A stretch of 43,024 nucleotides of DNA from Mastigamoeba balamuthi. Its lineage: Eukaryota > Evosea > Mastigamoebida > Mastigamoebidae. Position 1 is the stretch's first letter. Each line of letters starts with the position of its first letter. A model generated the notes under the pieces. The model was not told the origin of the DNA. It did not search any database and saw only the letters and a list, made by a program, of their open reading frames with translations. The position numbers and the translations under genes are program-made. Of the stretch, positions 32,001 to 42,173 are shown one piece after another. The stretch lies in the NCBI GenBank assembly GCA_902651635.1, contig CACRSC010000060.1, forward strand, positions 30,858-73,881. The letters are read 5' to 3'.

Positions 32001-33104
32001 TACCTGCTGACGGCGCTCATCATCCCCGTGCTGCACATGCTCGCCATGCTCGTGCTCTGGTGCGCCCCGCTGACGCTGCGCCAGCAGCGCTGGGGGCTCA
32101 CCGTCGTCGAGGTCTGCAACGCCTGGGCCTGCATCGACGTCTACATCGTCTCGATGGCCGCCGCGCTGCTCGAGATCCGCCAGTTCGCGGGCTTCATGGT
32201 CGGCGACCGCTGCGACGGCATCAACCGCGTGCTCGAGCAGTACTTTGCGCAGGACCTCGAGGGCCACAACATCTGCTTCGAGGTCATCGCCAAGCTCACG
32301 CCCGGCTCCTGGCCCCTCATCGTCTCCATCTTCTTCTACTTCTTCTGCACCCTCATCGTCATGCGCGTCTGCGACCGCGTCATCAAGCGCCGCATCGGCA
32401 AGGCCGACGACGACGACGACGCCCACGGGCACCGCCGCGACACGTCCTCGCCGACGCCCAACAGCGCCGACTCGCCCAACGCGGACAGGAACTGCCCGCA
32501 GACGCCGTCGCCGCAGCCCCTCCACGAGGCGCAGGCCGAGCAGCGCGAGCGCGAGCTGAAGCAGAAGCAGCAGCGCGACACGCTGCACGGCAGGACGTCG
32601 CTCTACCCGCTCGTCACGCACAGCAGGGCGCCCAGCGCCCAGCAGTCCCAGTGGCCGCAGCCCTCGGCCCCCGCAGCCCTCGACGACAGCGCCGACTACG
32701 CCGCGCAGGAGGAGGAAGAGGAGCAGCAGCCCCAGCCCCAGTCCCAGCTGCAGCTGCAGCAGCAGCAGCAGGCGTACGGGGGCGCGCACTCGCGGATGAT
32801 GTCGGAGATGTCCGAGGTCGCGAGGCCGCCGTCGATGCCGGCCAGGAGGCTCGGGGCCCCCGCGGGCTCGGTGCGGGCAGCGGCACCCCCGCCGCCGCTG
32901 GCGCAGCCCTCGTCGAGGTCTGTGCGCGCTTCCGCGAGGGCGCAGTCGCCCGCGCAGCAGAAGCAGCAGCGGCCGCAGACGGACTCGTGGGAGGAGGAGC
33001 AGGAGGAGGACGGCGAGGTCGTTGTCGTGCAGCAGGAGGAGTCGCAGAGCGAGAGCGCCCAGCAGGCCCTCGCGCAGCACGCCGGCGACAACGGCAGCCA
33101 GTAA
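29044..33104 (+). CDS. TULIP (BPI-like) domain fused to tandem PqiA-like membrane domains
   Basis: Exons 29044-29301 and 29586-33104; 1258 aa. Signal peptide at residues 1-22 (AVLLVALLVCGASAQ). Residues about 23-480 look like a BPI/LBP/CETP lipid-binding fold: KLVVNVPEITKDG, NLTITGLDLGG, then CSISLTISELDADLGWV and a helix ending CKQVLPPLVDTNATQKL, the cysteine pair and layout of BPI. A membrane helix follows (about 490-515). Residues about 575-775 and 815-1015 each form a multi-helix module like bacterial PqiA: YPLSILIGVFSGAWPYIKL and MLGKWSLLDAYVMTIMIVSF in the first; LLTALIIPVLHMLAMLVLW and VVEVCNAWACIDVYIVSMAA in the second. A CLMCDP pair precedes the first, possibly a remnant of the PqiA zinc motif. 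The last 240 residues are Gln/Glu/Ala-rich and disordered. Inferred role: lipid binding outside or in the lumen, coupled to membrane insertion or transport. Confidence 0.82.
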
Positions 33105-33352
33105 GCCAGTAACCGAACAGAGCCTCCACAGCACAGCACAGCACAGCAGCACCACATCAACATCAACATCAACAACAGCAACACCGCTATTTTGTAACAG
33201 CAACCCCCTCTGTGTGTTGTTGCGTGTGCCTTGGCAGCAGCAGCCAGCAAGAGAGAGTGTTGAGGGCCAGCTGGCATTGTCAGCGGGGGAGGAGGCTCTG
33301 AGCAAATGGCGTGTGCCGTGGCTTGCCCTGGGCTGCAGGGGCTGGGCTGCCC
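33105..33352. other. Convergent 3' region, TULIP-PqiA and glycyl radical enzyme
   Basis: About 250 nt between two stop codons. Contains cagcacagcacagcac and catcaacatcaacatcaac microsatellites (33128-33175). No gene. Confidence 0.7.
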
Positions 33353-36300
33353 TCACTGCGCCGCATTGGCCTGCGCAGAGGGGCCCTCGTGCGGCGGGCG
33401 CTCCCAGACAAAGGCAGCCCAGCGGCCCTCCACCTCGGCGAAGATGGCGCCCTGTGCTGCGCCCCCGCGGGCTCTGCCGCCGCAGGCCCTGATGGCCCCG
33501 TGCTCGTCGGCCTCCCCCAGGACCCACAGGGGCCCGCTGGCCTCCCTCACCTTGCCCAGCACCGCCGCCAGCTGCCCCGCGGGGTCGCCGCCGCAGCCGC
33601 AGCCCGGGAGCTCCAGCGCCTGCAGCGCCTCGATGCCCGCCAGCGGCGCGTGCGACAGGCCGCTGCTGCGGAGCCTCTCGCGGAGCTCGCGCAGCGCGGC
33701 GACGACCCGCGCGGCCCCCGCGGCGCCTGCGCAGTAGTCTGCGCACACGGCCGCGCGGCGCAGGTCGCTGGCGGCGACGCTGCACTCCCAGCCGCCCTCG
33801 AGGCTGAGCGCGAGGCCCCCGGCCCCCGCGGCCCTGAAGTGGTCCAGCGCGCCCACGAAGACCGCAGGGGCCCCGGGCGCCGGGGCTGCGGGCGGCGCGG
33901 CGGGGGAGAGGAGGGGGAGGAGGACGGCGGGGCGGCGCAGCTGGTGCTGCTGGCAGGCGTCGTGCATGGCGACGTAGTAGTCGCTCCAGCCGCCGTGGCG
34001 CAGGCGCACGAGGGCGTAGCGCTCGGGCGCGGGGCGGCGGGCGTCGACGGGCGCCAGCATCGTGCGGGCGTCGCAGCAGTTGAGCGACAGCATGCTGGGC
34101 CCCGCGCCCCCGCGGCCGAACGCCTCGACGACCCGCGCGACGCCCGCGGCCTCGCTGTCCTCGCCGACGCGCAGTATCGCCTCGTTGCCGTCGGGGTAGT
34201 CCGCGAGGCCCGCGTAGGCGCCCAGCACGGCGCCCGCGGGCAGCAGCCGCCGGGCCAGCAGCGCAGAGACGGGCCTGTCGGCGGGCCAGGGCGCGGGGCT
34301 GCTGTTGGCGGCCAGCGGCTGCCCGCTGAGGCGGCCGTCGAGCGAGGCGCCCTGGGCGAGGCCCATGCCCACGTAGTTCTCGTTGGTCCCCGCGCCCGCC
34401 TGGAACATCAGCCGCGCGCCCCACTGCTCCTCGACGGCCCGCCGCCTGCGCGCCAGCGGCTCCGACTGCGCCGCGTCGCGCGTGGCCGCCAGCACGAGCT
34501 CCGAGAGCCACTGCGCCAGCCCCCGCAGCTCCGCGGCCGCCTCGGGCTGGTCCGTCCGGCCCCACTTGGGCAGCGCCAGGACCTCCTCGCGCAGCCCCTG
34601 CAGCCTCTTGCGCTCCTCCCTAACGCGGCCAGCGGGCCGTCAGCACAGAGGCCCGCGGGGGACCGTGTGCGGGAACGTACCGGAGGCAGTCGGCGTTCTG
34701 GGCAAAGGCGCTGTAGGGCCAGAAGGGCGGGGGCAGCTCGCCGGCGCCCCAGTTGCCGTAGAGCGCGCGGACGAGGTCGCTGGGGCGCAGCGCGGAGCCG
34801 GCGCGGGGCTCGTGGGCCGCGGGGTAGCAGAGCCTGCGGAGCGCGTAGAGCGAGTCGACGGCGTGGGCAAAGGCCATCCAGAAGACCATCACGACGTGCA
34901 GGCGCGCGCCCCCGTCCGAGACGTCGCGCCCGCGCTCGAGGCAGCCGCCCGTGAAGGCCGAGAGCAGCGGCGAGGGGCAGAAGCGCGCGAGGCCGCCGTA
35001 GCCCCCGGCGATGAAGGCCAGCGTGCGCGTGGCCAGCAGCCGCAGGTGGCGCGCGTACTCGCGCTGCACGTCGGCCAGCGAGGCGTACGAGTCGGGGTCG
35101 GGGCTCCGGTACGAGACCGACGAGCCCGCCAGGTAGAAGGCCCCCGCGTTCTGCACGCTGCACCCGTAGTTGAGCGCCCACTCGAGCGGGTCCAGCAGGC
35201 TCTTGTACACAAAGGCGAACTCTGCCCGAGCGTTCCAGCCAGCAGGGCCCAGAATCAGTTGATCTGGGGGACAGGAGGAGACTGTGGGCACCGGTCTCTC
35301 CGGGGAAGATGGGCTCGTAGCAGCCGTCGCAGGCGTAGCTGTGCAGGACCTCGGGGGACAGCGCGACGTCGTAGGTCTGCGCGCAGGCCTGTTGTGCCCA
35401 CTGGTAGTGAGATCCTCTGGCTGTGCTGGGACCACTTGCCTGCAGCGCGGGGAGCATCTTCTCGTCGTTGAAGAGCAGGGGGTTGGCGCCGCCGCTCAGG
35501 AGGCACTTGACGGCCTCCTTGATGACCTTGGCGTCGGTGCCCTTCCACAGTCTTGAATGTTGCTGGAGTTGTGAGCTGAGGAATATGGGGGCGCGGACAG
35601 GACCTGAGGCTGAGGCAGGGGGCCACGAGGGGCAGCATGCGGGAGGCACGCAGCATGATCTTGGTTAGCTCGTTCTTGAGCCTGGGGGTACTGCTGCCGT
35701 CGACAGGCTTGCCGCCCAGGGTCACCTGCTGCACCCACTGGTTCACGCTGATGCCCCCCGGGAAGGGCCCGCTCGTGTAGGGCACCGCCACCGTCCCGTA
35801 GCCCCTGTGCGTCGTCTGCACCCTCCTGCGGTCCAGCAGCACGCGCTCCCCGATCTTCATCCACAGGCAGCTGACAACGTCCTGCGCCCCCTCCGGGCAC
35901 GCCTCGTAGAAGGGCAGCAGGTCCTGTCGGGCAAAAACAGTTGATTTGGGCTTTAAAAACCCCCAAGGCAAACAGAATTTGAAAAACGAATACATCGTCG
36001 AGGCGACCGAGGGAGCACGGGTCGCCCTGGAGCTGCAGACAGGCGTGGAGGATGAACACGGCCTGGGCCGCGTCGACGAGAGTGACGGGCCTGTAGAGCG
36101 CCAGCCGCGAGAGACGCTCGGCAATCCTGACCAGCCTCACTCTGGCCGTGCGCTGACTCGTCTTGCTCGCCTTGTACATGGCCAGCCTCGCGTGCCCCAG
36201 CGCGTACAGCTGCATCCCCTCGAGCGCGTCGACAACGCTCAGGTAGAAGTCGCGAGTCTGCTCGTCCAGGCGGTGTACGTTGCAAAAAAAAAAACTAAGT

Positions 36301-39300
36301 CCACGAACGGGAGTTTTCTAAGGGGCACAAACCTGCGGGGAGGCTGCTGTTCTCGCCCTGTCCAGGACCTCTGTGCGGAGCCTCTCCCAGCCCTTCTCGA
36401 GGTGCTGGCGCTGGCAGGGGACCAGGTGGCCGGGGGCAGAGCTCTCGTCGAGGTTGCAGAGGGCGCCCTCTGTGCGCTCCTGCTCGGTGAGGTAGCTGAT
36501 GCACACCTTGCCCATCGGTATCGCCGGCAGGTGCGGCACGGACCCCACGATGAGCTCCCGCGACCTGATGTTGAACTGCCTCGCCAGGACGCCGTACTGG
36601 CCCACCTGGAGGGCGCGCGCACGCGCACGTTAGTGGCCGGCGGGCTCAACTGGGTGCCTGTGCGGACCATCTGGCTGAGGGTCTCCTTGGAGGCCCTGCC
36701 CTTGCGCCGCGCCACCGACAGCGTAGCGATGGGGTCGCCCTTGGGGAGGTAGTCCTGCAGGGGCCGCAGCAGCGGCGTCCACTGCGTCCGGTACCACGTC
36801 GAGTTCCAGTCCTGGAACGTGTTGCCCATGAGGTCGATGACGCGGGCGCTGGGCACCCTCTCCGCGGCCCTCCTGGCCGCCCGCTGGGCCTCCCCGGCCT
36901 CAGAGGCTGCGCGGGCGGCGCCCTCGAGGCGGAGCAGCTCCATGCTGTTGCGGTGCAGCCACTCAAAGTCGTTGTAGAAGAGGTACGGGTTCACGACGTA
37001 CGACGACGACGCCTCCCTGCGCTCCCGCGACACGTCGTAGTACTTCTCCAGCGCGGGGAACGACTCGTGGCTGATGCTCGTGCTCTTCAGCCGCAGCTGC
37101 GACTGGTTCGGGATGTCTGCGTTACCTCCCCTCAGTCAATCAATTGGTTTGCAGCGGAGCAGGCGCGTACACCAGAGGCCGCCGAACTGGGGCTCGACCA
37201 TGCTCATGAGATTGAACTCTTGGCGCGTCTCGAACTGGTCGAGCTTCTTGGCGCCGATGCCGCCAGCGACGGCCTTGAGGACGTCGGTCGAGTTGGCGAA
37301 CGAGATGATGTACGCGCAGTCCTCGAACACGGGGCTCTCGATCTCCGGGATCTGGGGCGTCGGGAAGAACGTTGTGCCGTACGTGATAGACTGCCTCAGC
37401 ATCGTGAGCACGTGCCCGTACCTGATGCATCAATTGATTAGCTCTCAGAGGTGTTTAGTTGGGAGTGCGATGTGTTCCGGACTCGTCAAAGACGCGGCCC
37501 CTCTTCATGTGGCTCATGCTGTCAGGCGAGTCGATGAGGCTGTTGGTTTTGAGTTGCCTGCCGATCATGGCGGACATGAACTCGGGCCCCTTGCTCTTGA
37601 CCATCTCGGTGATCCTGTCCCACCTCTGTCGGAAAAAAATGAAGGGAAAATGAAGTAACACCGGCGCTCGATGAGCTGCCTCAAAGACGACCCGAGCCAC
37701 ACGCACGATCTTGAAGGACTGGGTGAAGCAGTAGGTAGCCCCGAAGCAGGGGCTGTCCTTGTCGTTGATGAGGACCATGCGCGAGAGCGAGAACGGGTCG
37801 CGCGGGTTGTTGAGCCCGTCCAGGAATGCCTCTCCGAGCACCAGGTTCTTCCCCTTGGTCGCCACGCCCTCCCTGCGCGTTCCCAAGCGTTTCTGAGCGT
37901 CGCCAGTAGCGTGGGTTGGCGCACGTGTGGTGCATGACGAGGCCCAGGCGCTCCTCGAGGCCCTTGAGGGTCTTGTAGAGGTCGCGGGTGATCCGCTTGT
38001 CCTGCCCCCGCAGCGAGAACAGCAGATCGTCCCTGCCGCTGCCGCTGCCCGCGACGTCGCTGGACGCGCTCCTGTCGGTGAACATCTCGCAGTGGGTGCC
38101 CTTGGCGCCGATCCACTTGGTGTCGTGGCAGCCGGGGATGTGCCGCTCCCACTTGCCCTCGGGGTCGAACGCCGCCTGGAAGCTCTCGAGGCGCACGCCG
38201 CAGACAAAGTCCGCCAGCGTCCGGCCCTTGCCCATGGCGTTGTACTCGTTGCACTTGCGCGCCAGGGCGCCGGCCGCCTGCTGCAGGGCCGCGAGGTGGT
38301 CGGCCCCCGCCGCCCCCGTGAACTTGGCCGTCACGACGATCGTGCACAGCGGGTCGTAGTACAGCAGGCCCCGCTGCATGTTCTCCCACGCGTGGCTGTG
38401 CGTGTGCCCGGGATGCGCTGGGGCCTTCTGGCCTGCGCTGCTGCTGTCAGAGGTGCGTACGCTGTGGGGAGGGGAGAGGGGGAAGAGGGGGACAACGCAA
38501 CAGAGCAGAGCCCGCAGGGACTTGTGGACGCGCAGGCGAGAGACGCAGAACTGCGCCCAGGGGTCTCCTGCGAACGGCACGACCCCCTCGCCGTTCTTCG
38601 CCATCTTCTCGGTGCTCTCCTTGAAGTCCTGGCGCAACGTGGCCTCCGACTCGTCGGGCCTTGCGGTTCGGACTTAGTTTTTTTTTCATTGAAAGCTCGG
38701 GTGGAGTTGCACAGGGCCATTGAGGACAGGTAGTCGGCCTCGCGGCAGACACGCGGGTCGACCCTGTCGATCCAGCTGCAGGCGAGGTCCGCAGGGGCCC
38801 CGTTGAGGGAGTGGGCCGTCAGGGCCAGGGCGAACACGCAGGCGCCGCGGAAGAGCAGCAGTGCGGGCACCTCGTCCGACGGCGTCGACGGCAGCGGCTG
38901 CGTCGACGACGCCGAGCCCTTGTCGAACGCCCGCACCGCGTCGCGCACCTCCTGCGTGACGTCATGGTCCTGGAACCTGTGCGCCCACTCCTTGGAGAGG
39001 CTCAGCGTCGCTGTAGTGTTGTGCATTCAGTTCGAGTCAGCCGCACGAATCCTTCATACTGCCCATGCCGGTGGCGGGCTCGAACAGCGGAGGGGGGGGA
39101 CGAGTCGTTGGGCATCGCTTCTCGTGGGTGTGTGTTCAAATACGGTAATCGGTTTTCCAAAGTTTGTTTCGCTGTGTTTGTTTTGTATGTTGTCCGACAG
39201 CCATCGTGAAAAATCGGGTGGGAGCGGCGGAGGGAGCGCTACCTGCCGTGTAGAGAGCGTCGCGTGCGAGCCTGGCCTTGGCGAGGGCGTCTCGTGGCGC

Positions 39301-39597
39301 GCATTCCTCGCAGCCCTGCAGCAGAGCGACGAACTCGCCGACTCCGTTCCAGACAGAGCAGAGGCCCTCCTGCTTCTCCGGGAAGCCCGCCAGCCACTGG
39401 CGCAGGTGCCCGACGAGCACCAGGGCCGTGTAGATCTCGGCCACGAGCCCCAGGTCGCCGCTGGGCCGCTCGTCGTCGAGGTACCGCGCTGCCGCCATGT
39501 ATTTGCGGGCCTCGGCCTCGTTGTTGTGCAGGTGCTGCTCCGCGCGGTCCAGCGTCTCGCCGAGCACGCGCCTCATCTCGCAGGCTACCCCAGGCAT
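33353..39597 (-). CDS. Giant glycyl radical enzyme (PFL-like superfamily), 1743 aa
   Basis: Fourteen exons: 39243-39597, 38713-39010, 38522-38659, 37925-38443, 37707-37872, 37483-37625, 37171-37421, 36668-37116, 36333-36605, 35994-36257, 35627-35923, 35292-35562, 34681-35221, 33353-34619. Residues 1 to about 740 are an N-terminal region I do not recognise. From about 745 the order is that of a glycyl radical enzyme: RELIVGS (790), APGHLVP then LEKGW (845), CSLGRLDD-DLLPFYE (945-958), TLGGKPVDG (1022), LSGGANPLLFNDE (1075), GCYEP with the thiyl cysteine and catalytic glutamate (about 1132 and 1134), VDSLYALRRL (1260), GTNENYVGMG (1399), GASLDGRLSGQPLA (1412), and the glycine-radical loop RHGGWSDYYVAM (about 1530). 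GCxEP groups it with the dehydratase/lyase branch rather than PFL itself. About 210 residues follow the radical loop, where usual enzymes end within about 30. Needs a radical-SAM activase; none in this window. Confidence 0.85.
35424..35462 (-). other. Possible 39-nt GC-AG micro-intron inside exon 12
   Basis: Within the glycyl radical enzyme, codons CTG CAG are followed by gcaagtgg and, 39 nt later, ctaccag before TGG GCA CAA. gcaagt is the classical GC-AG donor. The stretch is a multiple of three without stop, so it may be coding (13 residues between NDEKMLPALQ and WAQQACAQTYDVAL) or an intron. Family spacing from LFNDE to GCxEP would fit either. Confidence 0.35.
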
Positions 39598-40946
39598 CCC
39601 GGAAGAGTGCTGGGTGGTGTTCGCGGTGATCTGTGGCTCTGGGGGGCTGCGAACTTGGCGGTGTTTGTTGGTGCAGAGCCCTTGTTTGTTCTCAGCCCTT
39701 CTTCTTCTCTGTGCTTTTCTGGCGGTTGCGCTAGCGCATACAAGAGGAAGAGAAGAGTGATGTCACGTGACGTTGCGTTGGAGAACGCTGCTTCTGTCCC
39801 TTTTTCCTAACAGAAATCGGTCTTTGCGTGCCGTTTGCTCGCCGGCCAAAACGGGCAGACGCGTCGGCCACACGCCCTCGCTCGGCTCCTGTGCGGCTAC
39901 GCGCCCAGACGACGACTGGCCGTCTCGCCTCGGACTGCGCCTGCTGCGCAGCACCCGAGGCCGGCGAGACGCTGTGATCGTCTGCACGCGGGGGACAATT
40001 CGCAGGCCCCGTTGCGGTGCGAGTGGCCCTTACATGAATGAACGCCGAGCCCAACTCAGTCGAGAAAACAACGCGTAACGTGCCGAGCAACAGACGAGCG
40101 CCCAGCCTAGGCAGCACCCGGGGAGCACGCAGCCACTGAGGTGCCCTGAGGGCGTTGCTTCGCTGTTGTTCTTGGGCCTCTGCTGGACTGCTGGAGCTCT
40201 TGGCCCTCGAGGCAGTCGCGACCAGCCACGGCGCCCGCCCCGAGCACGCAAAGCACCGATCCAAGCCAGCAGGGCAGCAGACCGGGCACTGGGGACACTG
40301 GGGACACTGGGGACACTGGGGACTGGCGGCACTGCCTCATTGGCACTTGGTGACTCGTGGGCATCGATTGGGGGGCGCAGGGGCCGACTGCAACGGTGTA
40401 CGGCGGCAGCCCTCTCTGGTGGGCAGCAGCGCACGGCAGCACCCGCGGGGGGGGCGATGCTGGGCGAAGAGGGGATCGGGTGAACGGCGTGATCGGCGAT
40501 CCGAGGCTGTTCCCCCAATCGGGCTGCGCATTCCCGGCACCGGCGAGCCCTGCGGTGTTACCTCCTCGGGTACTGCCCCTTTTTCTCGAGTGGTTCGCGG
40601 GAACGCGCAGGCCGCCGGTGCCTGCGGCTGTGAACAAGCGCCGAGCACAGCGCACCAGAGTGCAGGCGCACCAGATGGTTCCCGGAAATATCGCGGAGAT
40701 TTCACCCCCGCAGATTCACTCCCCTTATATCCAGCACTCCTGAGCGAACCCCCCGCAACCACGCGCCCTCCACCCCCTGTGCGCCCCCCTCACCTCGGTG
40801 CCGCGCCCACCGGCCCTCCCGGGGGCGGGAAGCAGGGCGGAAATCAATTGAAATCAACGCACCTTATGTGCACAGAGAGCAGAGGAGCACAGGAGTCACT
40901 CAGTACAGCAGTAGAGCAGCAGAGGCAGAGCAGCAGAGCAGCAGCG
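39598..40946. other. Intergenic, glycyl radical enzyme to ankyrin gene
   Basis: About 1.35 kb, upstream of both genes. Holds a short tandem repeat ggggacact x3 (40285-40320), gaaatatcgcg (40685-40695) and CAATTG at 40845. Several open frames are present in all phases because of GC content; none has a recognisable product. Confidence 0.5.
40285..40322. repeat. Tandem ggggacact repeat
   Basis: Three to four perfect 9-bp units, ggggacact, in the intergenic region. Confidence 0.9.
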
Positions 40947-41549
40947 ATGGGGAACATGCAGTACCAGTGCGCGCAGGACGGGGACGTGGACGGGCTGGTG
41001 GCGGCGCACACCAACGGGGCGCCGCTGGAGCACCGCATCCGCGGGTGGACTGCGCTGATGACGGCCTGCTTCAACGGCCGCGAGGACGCTGCCCACGCGC
41101 TGCTGCTCCTCGGCGCCGACCCCAACGCTCGCTCGGTCCCCGACGGCCGCACGGCCCTGCACCTGGCAGCGTCCAGCGGCCACGCACGCATCGTCGCGGA
41201 CCTCGTGGCCTGCGGGGCCGACCCCGCGGTCCTCAGCGCAGACGGCAGCACGGCCGTCCACGCGGCCGCCCAGTGTGGCGGGCCCGCGGGGGACGAGGGC
41301 CTCCGCGAGCTGCTGAGGGCCGGGGGACCCGCGGGGCTCGCCAGGCCCAGGGGCAACGGCTACACGCCGCTGCACTGCGCGGCTGCCGCGGGCAACGAGA
41401 GCGGCGCAAAAATTCTGCTCGCGGCGGGAGTCGATCCGCGGGCACGCGCGCAGTCGGTCAGGGGGGAGACGGCCATCGAGCTCGCCAGGGCCCACGGGCA
41501 CCAGGGCGTCGTGCGGGTGCTCGAGTACGCGCTGGACAACCCGTTCTAG
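40947..41549 (+). CDS. Ankyrin-repeat protein
   Basis: Single exon, 200 aa. Five ankyrin repeats cover nearly the whole protein: GWTALMTACFNGREDAAHAL (residues 34-53) with LLLGADPN, GRTALHLAASSGHARIVADL (68-87) with VACGADPA, a less regular repeat (STAVHAAAQCGG, 103-114) ending ELLRAGG, GYTPLHCAAAAGNESGAKIL (139-158) with LAAGVDPR, and GETAIELARAHGHQGVVRVL (171-190). Protein-binding scaffold; partner unknown. The start MGNMQ offers a glycine at position 2 and could be N-myristoylated, which is only a possibility. The only intronless gene here. The ATG sits after a run of agcag repeats. Confidence 0.9.
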   Translation: MGNMQYQCAQDGDVDGLVAAHTNGAPLEHRIRGWTALMTACFNGREDAAHALLLLGADPNARSVPDGRTALHLAASSGHARIVADLVACGADPAVLSADGSTAVHAAAQCGGPAGDEGLRELLRAGGPAGLARPRGNGYTPLHCAAAAGNESGAKILLAAGVDPRARAQSVRGETAIELARAHGHQGVVRVLEYALDNPF

Positions 41550-42173
41550 CGGCTGTGCTCGGCCCCCGCAGCTCCGCGTCGCTTGTCCCGCTCGCGTGCA
41601 ATTGACTTTTCTTTCAGTACGACCGTTTCTGCGCGATCGGGGGGCCTGCCACAGGCACAGAGACCCAGCCCTCCGAATGAACAACTCAGAACAGAGAGGA
41701 CTTGTTCCGACAACCCCCAAGCCGCCGCTTTGTCTGTCCCCCGTTGCGTCTCTCTCACTCTCACTGCCGCCTGACAGTCTCAGGCAGACGGCAGCACAGA
41801 AGGGGCGCTTGCCCAGGGTGCGGCCTTTGCGGTGGAGCTCACGGGGAGGCTGCTCAACCCCAGGGTCTCTGCAAGGACTCCACATGGCCGACCAATTGCG
41901 GATCATTGATCATTACGACAGCCAAAACTAGCTGTCTGGGCATTGGAGCACCGATTCTATTCGAGGCTGGCTTGCAACTCCACCCGCAGTCGGCGGCGTC
42001 ATGTTCCACGACAGAATGCAAGCAAGCACTGAAGCCACTCATGGCAGCAAGGCACCACGGACCCCCGTGATCCCGGTGACTTGTGCTGAGACACCGGAAA
42101 AGACATTCGGGTTGCACCGCATCTCCCACCTTGCCTAACTGCCACCGACAGTTGCGGTCGGTCTGCTGCTCGT
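41550..42173. other. Intergenic, ankyrin gene to right-edge gene
   Basis: About 620 nt between convergent genes; CAATTG at 41599 and 41893. No gene recognised. Confidence 0.5.

Noticed and set aside
29553-34565. A 1670-codon open frame on the minus strand opposite the TULIP-PqiA gene
   Set aside because: It is the antisense shadow of a GC-rich coding exon: Arg/Ala/Gly/Val-rich with no domain, while the plus frame has signal peptide, helices and recognisable motifs.
40155-40900. N-terminal extension of the ankyrin frame upstream of 40947
   Set aside because: The frame is open only because the DNA is GC-rich; it runs through a 9-bp tandem repeat and the AAATATC motif, and ankyrin repeats begin right after the ATG at 40947.
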